Source: Rhynchopus sp. YZ270_cl-10 (lineage: Eukaryota > Euglenozoa > Diplonemea > Diplonemida > Diplonemidae). Taken from it: a stretch of DNA of 64,000 nt. The DNA lies in the NCBI GenBank assembly GCA_964035575.1, contig OZ037892.1, positions 806,001 through 870,000 of the forward strand. Reading direction: 5' to 3'. Shown in pieces: positions 40,101 through 49,000 of this stretch. Each line of letters opens with the position of its first letter. Position 1 is the first letter of the stretch. Below the pieces are notes generated by a model, which worked only from the letters and a program-made list of their open reading frames with translations, did not search any database and was not told the origin of the DNA. A program made the translations under genes and the position numbers.

Positions 40101-41950
40101 ACGACACGGACTGCCCGACAGGCACGTTCTGCCCAGCACGCACAAGCACAGACCTGGAGGTGTTCGTGTCTGAGCACTGTGCATGTGACGGAGCCACTGG
40201 GGATGTGGACTACTGCTCACCCACACGTGACGAGAACCTGCGCAAGTGCCAGCCTGCGATCTGGCCGTGTGATCTGCCCATCACAGAGCCGAAGGAGAAG
40301 CAGTGGTGCTGCGACAAGCGCCAGATTGGGTGCGATGTGTACCAGTGTGCGACACGCAACGGCGACAGCGATGCACTGTGGGCAACTGCGAAGAAGGACG
40401 AGTGCTGCAAGGCGACCCGTGGGCTGGTCGGATGTGGGACAGAGGAGGAGTTCAGCTGTTACACGGACGAGGAGTGGGGCTTCAAGAAGCACAAGCACTG
40501 CTGTGAGAAGGAGGGTGTGGACTGCCCAGCACCCGAGTTCGACTGCGAGGACGGGAAGGCGGACACGTGGGGGGATGCACAGCAGGTGTACTGCAACTCG
40601 GAGCTGAACTGCGACCCTGAAGACACAACATTCAACTGCAGCAAGCCCGGGATGTGGGGACGGGAGAAGCGGGACTTCTGCTGCTGTGCGTTTGGTGAGC
40701 GCTGCACAGACGACAAGCCGGACTTCAAGTGTGACGGAGACGCTGTGTCGTGGGGTGCGGAGCAGCGTGAGTTCTGCTGTCTGCTGACGAACGAGAAGGG
40801 CTGCAACGATGCGTCTGCGACAGAGGGCCCGTACCGCTGTGCTGAGGGGACGTTCACTGGCGAACAGGATGACGAGACACGCCGTCGTTGGTGCTGCAAG
40901 AATGCGGACGCTGGGTGCACAACAATGAAGAAGTGCGTGAGCCTTCTGCAGGACAGCAAGAAGCTTGCAGACGTGCCTGAAGATGTGCGGGACAAGTGCT
41001 GCAGTGAGGAGGGAAAGCTGTGCAAGTTCTTGTGCCCGAACTCGCCCGAACTTGTTGCGGAGATGACAGACTCGGCGGCGAAGAAGTACTGCTGCAGCAT
41101 GCAGGGCAAGGGTTGCGACCCTGCAGATATCAAGCGTGAGCGTGACACCGATGAGGAACGTGAGGCACGTGTGCCGCGCAGGGATGTGACAGTCACGATC
41201 AGCGGAAGCGACCTGTTTGAACGGGCGCTGGAGAACCCAATGGAGTTTGGACGCGACATTGTGCGTGTGCTTGTGATGTTCCTGATTGAGCGTCTGAACA
41301 ACGCGAGCATCCCTGTGAAGCTGACGCTGAAGGAGTTTGGATCGCTCGACGAGAAGAACGAGTTCCCTGTGGACGGGGAGGACCGTGTGTTCCCGACAGA
41401 CTCGTGGCTGGAGTCGCCGTGGGGTGGACACCATGTGGGTGACGTGGAGACGATGCGCACACAGGACATCATCAACACGCCTGCCTCTGCTGGACGTGCG
41501 GGCATTGTGTTAGGCTCGGACAACGCAGACGGAATGGGCTTTGTGGTGCGTGTGCTTGGGAACGACGGGACGAGCGAGGATGCTGTGAACACGGCGACTG
41601 GCCACCTTGAGAACATGGGCGACAACCAGGACAACCTGGACGGAAGCGGTATTGCCTACACCGGCGGTGACTCGAGAGCAGGCCCTCTGCAGACAGGCAC
41701 CACAACTGAGGGCGGCAGCAGCGACGACGACGGCGACGACAGCTGGATCTACATCCTCATTGGCTGCCTTGCGGGTGCGTGTCTGCTGGGTGTTGCTGTG
41801 GGCGGTGTTGTCTACTCCCGTAGCAAGAATGCCTCCACTGACTCTATCCTTAGGTTCAGCGACATGGACGGCATCGGTGACACAGAGAGTGCAGCTGAGA
41901 TGGGCACGTCGCACACACAGTACCAGGGCCAGAAAGCTGTGAGTCTGTAA
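34172..41950 (+). CDS. Giant cysteine-rich type I membrane protein A, four exons
   Basis: Exons 34172-38502, 38594-38747, 38881-38993 and 39046-41950 join in frame to 2500 residues. A signal peptide (MLRTIVVCLAVRAGMGQT) starts at the ATG after GAAACAGGCC. An N-terminal domain of about 230 residues is followed by six near-identical modules of about 135 residues, each with CEGCC, CPEDLSAEKCxRNSSC, MECRGSQDDCEKKTDCSWDD and EPCGGSSQIEC marks. Further Cys-rich segments follow, and then repeats of the form C-x(5)-W-x(7)-CC-x(5)-GC (CYTDEEWGFKKHKHCCEKEG; WGREKRDFCCC). A Cys-poor juxtamembrane domain (DVTVTISGSDLFERAL) leads to one transmembrane helix (WIYILIGCLAGACLLGVAVG) and a 40-residue tail ending in AAEMGTSH and GQKAVSL. 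It looks like a surface adhesin or receptor, but the ligand is unknown. The paralogue lies 4.1 kb downstream. Confidence 0.88.
34905..37320 (+). repeat. Six coding tandem modules of about 400 bp
   Basis: Units recognisable by GACCTGTCTGC(A/C)GAGAAGTG at about 35049, 35459, 35867, 36266, 36665 and 37074, spaced 399-410 nt. Each encodes an LSAEKC...DDCEKKTDCSWDD module. Neighbouring units are nearly identical, with short linker changes (VPTAPVSK, VTTSK, VPVPSMAK, VPVISMSK). Gene B has one canonical module and one diverged one, so copy number changes between paralogues. Confidence 0.88.
37471..41828 (+). repeat. Duplicated 4.36-kb core, copy A
   Basis: Matches 47734-52091 at a constant offset of 10263 nt, across the end of exon 1, three introns and most of exon 4. 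I noticed only five base differences in 4.36 kb. The introns (38503-38593, 38748-38880, 38994-39045) are identical between copies. Identity stops abruptly at the cytoplasmic tail. Confidence 0.93.
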
Positions 41951-42687
41951 AGCTCCCGTATCCATAGTTTGTTTTTGCAGTGATAAGGCATGAGGCTGGG
42001 TCGTGTTCGGAACCTTTCCCTTCGAATTTTTCACTTGAGTCCTGTTGGAAGTAGTTATTGTCTCCTGATGATTGGTTCTGGATATCCGGGTTTACAACAC
42101 ACGGACGGACTTCAGCGCTGTGTCCTCCGTTGCGTCTAAAATATTGTGGAAACCCATCCCCACTTTTTTTTGTCGTGAACGCTGCACCTATCACCATGTT
42201 TTCCCACCCCTCTTTTTTTTTGATATGTACGCAGTTGCGCGTATCCCTCAAATGTCCCCCTTTTTTCTGGATCTTGCGAAACGAGCTATTGTTTTTTTCT
42301 TTTCTTTTTTTCTTTTGTACAGCACCTTTTTGTGCATTCGCTGAAACGGAAGCACCACGAACTTATTTACACAGTTTTTTTTCCCTCTTTTTATCGAGGG
42401 TATTTGGGTTGCTTTGAACAGTTACACACACGGTATTGTTGGCTTCCCTCCCCTTTTAAAGACGACAGGGCACTTCTTCGGATTGGGCTCATTTTACAAA
42501 ATTTTCTCTTTCTTAGTTTCGATGTGGTCGGGGATTGGTACGTTCCTGTCTCGGGGACTTTTTTCTTTGATGAAACAATCTTTTTTCTTTTTCTTTTTCG
42601 AGAAATCGACAACGGGATATACCACCCTATAGATGGTCAGCATGCGGCTGTCGCCTTTACCTTATCGTCGTTTCGTCGTCTTTCTTA

Positions 42688-42731
42688 GGTGACTAAGCAG
42701 GAGAGGCTTAGGTTCATCTTATAACCTTTTT
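42688..42731 (+). repeat. GAGAG-loop hairpin, A type (copy A3)
   Basis: GGTGACTAAGC, loop AGGAGAG, GCTTAGGTTCATC, tail TTATAACCTTTTTAG. CTAAGC pairs perfectly with GCTTAG. Confidence 0.75.
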
Positions 42732-42849
42732 AGTTTTTTTTTGTGTCGATTCCCACATTTGTGCCCTTTGCCTTTTCTTTGTTGCTATGTTGCTCCGCCG
42801 TGTTTGCTGTGTGCGATTTTCTTTATATTGTACACAGGGGTTCCGCTTA

Positions 42850-43123
42850 CAGTGAATCGCAATATTGCCGATTGTGTCTAATTATGGGTGTACCAAAAGA
42901 TACCGTGGTGTCTCTTATTTTCGAGCAATGAATGTTCGTCTAATAATGAACTTTCGTCTGAAAGCTTATTTTCGTTTAAGGTTTTGGTTAATAAAGTAAA
43001 ATGTCCGTACAGTATTATAACTTTCGTTCTCGAATTTGGTTCGTTTTTTTGTTCGAAAATAAGAGACACCACGGTATATCATAAGTCACCCATAATAAAA
43101 ACGCATAATGTGGCGACTCACTG
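42850..43123. mobile_element. Tc1/mariner-like MITE, 274 bp
   Basis: TA target duplication at 42848-42849 and 43124-43125. The ends read CAGTGAATCGC and GCGACTCACTG, with CTAATTATGGGTG / CACCCATAATAA further in, and an inner pair ACCGTGGTGTCTCTTATTTT and AAAATAAGAGACACCACGGT that is a perfect 20-bp mirror. TA plus CAGT ends is the Tc1/mariner hallmark. No transposase remains. Confidence 0.85.
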
Positions 43124-43335
43124 TATTTTCATTTCCAAAAAAATGGGAAAATTCCAGATTTTTTTTTTGTGCATCAAGCGTTGGGTGCAGCGAACTGCAG
43201 TACCTGTAAGCTCACAACTCTTCAACGGAAGGTGGGCCGCCGGCTGTCGAGCGGTTGTGAACCGCCCTCGTTCTCTTACGGTACGGGCCAGTCATTAGGT
43301 TTCCTTTTACATCTTCTGTTGTTGGCCGCAGGGTA

Positions 43336-43405
43336 CTTGTGCTTTCATCCGGATGGCTGGCATCGTACGTGGGTCAGTCGGAGGTGCCTGCATTAATAAC
43401 TTCAC
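43336..43405 (+). repeat. G repeat, copy 1
   Basis: TTGTGCTTTCATCCGGATGG, CTGGCATCGTACGTGGGTCA, GTCGGAGGTGCCTGCATTAA, TAACTTCAC. Essentially identical to 44619-44688. Its 3' end (AACTTCACTTTTTT) is the same as the tail of the D-type hairpins. Confidence 0.8.
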
Positions 43406-43782
43406 TTTTTTTTCCCGAACATTTTTTGGGTCATATCAGCGCGGAATCACTGATTGGTGCGCATTTCATATGAGGGGGGGAAGGTCGTGGGCGCGATTTT
43501 TCAACCAGAAAATCGTTTTGTGACCCTGCCCCCATTTTGTTGTGTTGAAGTCTGTGCGCTTCTGTATTTTTTGTTGCGGACGTAACAACGCTTTTTTTTC
43601 CCCTTTCGTCTGACCTAAAGAATGGTTGGACAGAGATTAATGATGAAAAAAAACAAAAGAAAATTAAAGATCAAACAAAAACGAAAAACAAAAAAAAATC
43701 ATACACATACACCAACTCGTTTACACCTGGTTCCCTCTCTTTCCTTTGAATTGTTAGTTTTTTTTTTTTATTGTATCTATTA

Positions 43783-43822
43783 TACCATCTATTCAGTAGA
43801 ATAGTTAGTATATGAAACAATT
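43783..43822 (+). repeat. K repeat, copy 1
   Basis: TTATACCATCTATTCAGTAG, then AATAGTTAGTATA. CTATTC-AGTA-GAATAG is a perfect small hairpin. The second copy is at 61935-61972. Both are followed 90-300 nt later by a CTTGGTGGG(C/T)GATTG motif. Confidence 0.6.
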
Positions 43823-44618
43823 ATTGTGGGCAGAAATTTATTTACAAAAAAAGTACACAGTATCCTTACCCTCTTTGGGTGGACATTTGAATACAAAACC
43901 TACCTCTTGGTGGGCGATTGATGTGTTTGTTGATGCAACAAGCAAACAACAAAAAAAAACACTTTTTTGCCAGTTGTGTGCACGTTTAGGAAAGGCAACT
44001 TCCTATTAAGCCCGCCGACTCCATTTTCCTTGGAGCTTCCAGGACCGTACATTGCTCCGTTCCCTAAAAAGGAATGGTAAAAAAGTTTTCAAAGAAACCA
44101 AAAATAAAAACTTCCTTTCCAAAAGCTCTATTGGAGCTGACGTACATTTGCTCTCTTGCATAAATGCAAAAAAAAAAAAATGTTTGTTTTGCCAAACATA
44201 ATAGAGTTAACACGTTTTACTTTATTACTTTTGTGCGAGGGGAGCAGCTCATCATGATGGGGTCTTTTTGGTTGCTTGGTAAAAGGAGCCTTTCTCTCCC
44301 CCCTCTGGTGTGCGACAGCCTTTTTGCGAAATTCTTCTCTCCACGTTTACTCCTTTGTCCCCCTTTGTCCCCCTTTGTACGTCATAAACGTAGTCTATTT
44401 TTCCATAAGAATTTACTATGTTCACGTTTTTTCTTCTTCCCTCCCCTATGTTTCCTTCAAATGAAGTGCCATACGCTTGGTTTTTTTAACCTACAACGTA
44501 GGTTTTTTTGTAGTCTAGGGCAGGGGCCGAAACTGTTTTCTTTTTACCTTTTTTTCCAGCGTTTTTGGTGACATCGTTGCCTAAAATTCTAGAAATTAAT
44601 TTCCTTTTTTTAGGCAGG

Positions 44619-44688
44619 TTTGTGCTTTCATCCGGATGGCTGGCATCGTACGTGGGTCAGTCGGAGGTGCCTGCATTAATAACTTCAC
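44619..44688 (+). repeat. G repeat, copy 2
   Basis: Same 70-nt sequence as 43336-43405, 1283 nt downstream, same orientation. Confidence 0.8.
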
Positions 44689-45055
44689 GCTCATCAAAAC
44701 AAGCCCCCCTATGTTTCCTTCAAATGAAGTGACATACGCTTAGTTTCGAAAACCTCCCTCCGAATTGGCGTACACCAGCAAACGCTTTTGCACCCACATT
44801 CACATTATTTTTTCCCCTTCACTTTTTAAATTCTTGGGGAAATCGCGATTTCCCCTTTTTGTACAACTGTTTAGTTTTCTTGTTTTTTTTGGTGGCATAT
44901 GTGAAGGGGAACGGTTCTTGAGGGTTGCGACTAGGCACAGCGAGAGAGAGCATCCCAGAATCATCTCACAAAAATCGTTTTTTTTCTCCTTCCTCTTTTT
45001 GTTATTTCCTCTCCTTTCGTCGACACTATTATTTCACCCGCCCATTTTTTTTAAA

Positions 45056-45108
45056 GGTGACTGAGCACGGCTCAGGCCAGCTTAGGGTCATCTTGTAAAC
45101 TTTTTTTT
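45056..45108 (+). repeat. GAGAG-loop hairpin, A type (copy A4)
   Basis: GGTGACTGAGCACGGCTCAG, then GCCAGCTTAGGGTCATCTTG and the tail TAAACTTTTTTTTCC. The loop sequence is rearranged, with an extra GAGC/GCTC pair. Confidence 0.6.
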
Positions 45109-45157
45109 CCTTCTTTCTCTTTTTGTTTTGAATGTGTGTGCACAAAAAAAAAAAAAC

Positions 45158-45250
45158 TTGGCTCGAAGTTGTATTACCGACTACTTCTGGTCTTTTCCAA
45201 CATAAAAAAATATAGTGGAGTTCATCCTCGGGTGTCTACACTAATACAAC
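45158..45250 (+). repeat. Repeat H with inverted ends, copy 1
   Basis: Left AACTTGG...GTTGTATTA and right TAATACAACCAAGTT are inverted. The block GTGGAGTTCATCCTCGGGTG, then TCTACACTAATACAAC, recurs at 52876-52920. A C hairpin begins directly after it. Confidence 0.65.
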
Positions 45251-45270
45251 CAAGTTTTCAAAAAAAAAAA

Positions 45271-45299
45271 TGAATGTGCAGGCACGAGAGGCACATTCA
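45271..45299 (+). repeat. GAGAG-loop hairpin, C type (copy C3), perfect stem
   Basis: TGAATGTGC, loop AGGCACGAGAG, GCACATTCA: nine perfect pairs with the typical loop, then TGCTCCAACC. The clearest single example of the superfamily. Confidence 0.85.
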
Positions 45300-45437
45300 T
45301 GCTCCAACCTCCCCAATTTTTCTCTTTTTTCTTTTTTTCTTTTTTTGGAAGCTGTCTAGGCCCCACAAGGCTCATTCATCCTTTAAGTTTGTCCCTTCCC
45401 CTTCCCCTGCCCCTTTCCCCTTTCCCCCAAAAAAAAA

Positions 45438-45540
45438 GCATTCTTGCATCCAAGAGATGTTTGCATTTTCAAACTTCAACCCCTTTTTGTTAGATGCGTG
45501 CACGCCGAGAGAGATGCATTCATGCTTTCAATTCCTTTTT
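45438..45540 (+). repeat. Two C-type hairpins (C4, C5)
   Basis: C4: TTGCATCCAAGAGATGTTTG, CATTTTCAAACTTCAACCCC. C5 (45492): AGATGCGTGCACGCCGAGAG, AGATGCATTCATGCTTTCAA. Both keep the GAGA loop and a T-rich tail, but the stems are weaker. Confidence 0.6.
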
Positions 45541-45915
45541 TATTGATCTGTTTTTTTTTATTGAACCGATGGAACATTTTTTATTGCGATACAACAAAAA
45601 AAGGCATTCTTTTTTTTTTCCTCCCACACCTGGCGGCATTATGTTGTCTATCACAAAAAATTTCTTCTTCTGTCCCGCTGTGGTATTTCATTGAAGTTTC
45701 TCACCTATAACTGCACCTCTCATGTCACTGCACAAAGTCAGACTAGAGTCAAACCCTCCAGGGTCTTCTGTCCCTTTTGTAGCCAGCTCTCAACGCACCT
45801 CCTTCATGACTACCATCCGCGATGCAACGAACACAACCCCGCAAAAACGCATGCCTTGGTGTCCCGTCACACATCGTTCCTGAAGATGCCTCCCTACCCC
45901 CCGTATCTCCCTCTT

Positions 45916-45966
45916 ACGGTGCGCTGGTCAGAGGATACCTGGTCAGACCTCTGACCAGCGCACCGT
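45916..45966 (+). other. Perfect 19-bp hairpin upstream of surface-protein gene B
   Basis: ACGGTGCGCTGGTCAGAGG (45916-45934) and CCTCTGACCAGCGCACCGT (45948-45966) are exact complements around a 13-nt loop (ATACCTGGTCAGA). It sits 116 nt before the start codon and has no counterpart before gene A. A leader RNA structure or a palindromic protein-binding site are both possible. Confidence 0.8.
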
Positions 45967-46081
45967 GCTTCCTATCGCAGATGTTCTGTGGCTTGATTCT
46001 TTCTGTTTTCACCTCTACCATCGCTCGTATCAGATACACCGACACATTTTTTTTATCGCGGGTTTGTTTTTTTCAAAAAAT

Positions 46082-49000
46082 ATGGCGAAAACACTGAGTG
46101 TGGCAGCGCTTTGTGTTGCATCCTACGGGGTGCTGCAGGTCAACGCACAGGGCATTACCGACAAAACCTTCGGTGGGTTTACCCCTGATGAATCGTGGCA
46201 TGTCGTTGCCAGCTTTGAGGGGGTGACTCAGTCGACCACATGCAGGCCTGAAGAGGCAACGGACCTTATCTTCCTTTCCCCTGGAGGGTGCAACCCGGGG
46301 GACAACGGTACCATGTGGAAGGGACAGTGTGTTGGGGATATGTGGACTGTGAACATGTTTGCGACCGGGGATGTGACGTGTTCAAAGGACTCGCAGAAGT
46401 TTGAAATGAAAGGTGGTGAGTGTGACGCTGCAGAGCGTGAAAAGAAGATGTGTTACAGCCAGTACGCCGCAAGCGAGTTTGCGGGGGCAGAGGGAAGCTT
46501 CACCATCCGCCTCGGGATGTACAACAATGCGGACTGCACGGAGGACGGATACATGGGCACGTCGCTCCTCAAGGAGAACGTCTGCACCAAGCAGAACATG
46601 TCGTCTTCTGAGAAGTGGGTCCGCACCTCCTCGAAGGGAGGTTCCATCTACACCTACAGCACCCCCGACTGCAGCGGTACCCCAACCACAAGCCCCGGCA
46701 TGGTAGGTGACTGCTGGTCAGGCAGCGACAAGGACATGAAGGAGCGCCACTACGTCAAATTCATAGAGCTCCTCGAACAAACCTGCGACAAGCCCTGCAG
46801 TGCGAGGCAAGAGTGCGACGCTGGCGCTACCTGCCAGTACCCCCCATCTTGCGACGTCACGACAGGGGCGTGTGAGGGTTGTTGTCAAAGAGACGTACCC
46901 ACAGGACCTGCAGTGGACGCAGACTGTGCCTCGCTTGCTGAAGCAGAATGTGTGCGCAATGAGTCCTGCAGCTACACCCCGAAGGAGAAGTGCCTCACAG
47001 ACATCTGCTTCGGCCTTCCATCTGCGGACTGCGAGCGCAGCGATCACTGCCAGTTCAACTTCACAAGATGCGTGCCCTCGGACCAGAGACGTATTTGCAG
47101 GCTGGAGGAGCAGATGTGCATTGCCTCTCCGGTGTGTGACTACAATGACGAGAAGGGGTGTATCCCCAAACAAGGCACACAGCCCGCCTGCGACAAGCCC
47201 TGTGGTGGTGCAGCACAGACCACCTGTGACGGGGGTTTGACCTGCGTCATGGACCCAAACTGCAACAGCGCAGTCCCCTGCGACGGATGCTGCAAGGACA
47301 TGCAGGTCACGTACCCCTGTGCCCTGGACTTACCTGCCGAAGAGTGCTCCAAGGACAGACAGTGCTCCTACAACATGCTGCTGAAGGAGTGCATGCCTGA
47401 CATGTGCTTCTCGCTCACCGGAGATGATTGTGAGAGGAGTGAGCACTGTGCCATGGAGGGTAAGCAGTGTGTGGCATCTGCAGCACGCATGGAGTGCAGA
47501 GGATCACAGGACGACTGTGAGAAGAAGACGGACTGCAGCTGGGACGATGTGAAGGGATGCAGCCCCATGGGCACGATGCAGCCTACCTGTGACAAGCCCT
47601 GTGGTGGGATAGCTGGAATTCAATGCGACACTGGGCTGTCCTGCATGTACGACCCTGCATGCAACAACATGGGTGGCAGTGCTGACTGCATGGGGTGCTG
47701 CAAGTTTAACATGACCACGAACAGCAGCGGTGTGTGCCCCGCAGACCTGTCTGCAGGAGACTGCATGGCAAAGATGGCATGCAACTACGACGTGAGGGAC
47801 AAGGCGTGCAGGGAGGACATGTGTGTGCGGCTGTCGCACGAGATGTGCGACAAGACGGACCTGTGTGACCTGGATGGGACACGCTGTGTGCCGTCGGCTG
47901 CGCGTGTGATGTGCCGCTTTGAGGAGGATGCGTGCACCAAGATGCCTGAGTGTGCGTGGGATGCAGAGAAGGGCTGTCTGCCGGCACAAGTCGACGATGT
48001 GGGGAAGGTGTGCGAGGGACGTGCTGCAGACGAGTGTTCGGACAAGGTGTGCAGATACGACGAGGATGCGAAGGCATGTGCGCCACGCATGTGTGAGTTC
48101 CTGGGTAAGGACGCGTGTGCGGCACGCAAGTACTGCGAGTATGCGCAGGACATGTGCCGTCCTGCGACGTGCTTCGAGGCTCCGACGATGTGCGACGACT
48201 GCGACCCTGAGCCTGCCTTTGGGTCGCCGTGTGTGCTGCTTGCGAACGGGAAGCCCGCAAAGGGGATGTGCACGGAGGACGCGGCTGGGGCGCCTGTGTG
48301 CGAGGTGATGCCGACGTTTGATGACGACTGTGCGACTGTGGAGTGCACTGTGATTGGTGCGTCGTGCTCTGACATGGACAAGACACTGAACCAGCGTGGT
48401 GCGGAGTGCCTGTGTCCGTTTGGGGAGCGCAACGTGAGTGGTATCTGCGAGGCAAACGGTGGAGACGGGTGCAGCGCAGACGAGATGATGCGGTGTGCGA
48501 TGAGCCACAAGACGTGCAAGAAGGAGGGCACAAGCGAGGCGAAGTGTGTGGACATGACGTGCATGGATGTGGCGCAGTGTCCTGATATGCCGTCTGCCGA
48601 CTGCACCCGCACTGGGAAGTGCCCCTTCCCGTGTGCGTACACGTGCCCGTCTGTGTGCACTGAGGAGGAGGAGCGGAAGTGCAGGTTTGAGATGAGTGCA
48701 AGCAAGCTGCCCTATGAATGCCGTCAGGGAGGGAAGTGTGAGACTGTTCCGTGCGAGGAGGTTGAGTATGTAACACACTTTTTTCACGGACACTTATTAC
48801 TTCTGTAGTTACCCACACTCCTCACTTGATGTTCAAACACCACTTCCCATTTGCAGCTGTCCACGTCCGCCAACTGGCTGCAGTGTGTTCCCCGACAGTG
48901 CGCTGGACCCTGTGACAAAGTGCAAAATCAATCCGTGTGGCACTCTGTCGTGCACAAGTGAGTGCACAGATGAGGAGAGGGCTGTGTGCGACAGACGTCG

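Larger units (their letters stand above)
41951..46081. other. 4.1-kb intergenic region between the paired surface-protein genes
   Basis: No credible gene. It is T-rich and carries many dispersed elements: an A hairpin at 42688, a Tc1-like MITE at 42850-43123, twin G repeats at 43336 and 44619, and a K repeat at 43783. An A hairpin at 45056, repeat H at 45158-45250, C hairpins at 45271, 45438 and 45492, and a perfect 19-bp hairpin at 45916 follow. CCTATGTTTCCTTCAAATGA occurs twice (44450 and 44709), each time about 70-90 nt from other duplicated sequence. Confidence 0.65.

Noticed and set aside
37250-48793. Long minus-strand and off-frame ORFs across the Cys-rich genes
   Set aside because: Shadows of TGC/TGT- and GAG-rich codons. 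The same shadows repeat in both paralogues and are rich in Ser, Thr, His and Pro, as expected of antisense.
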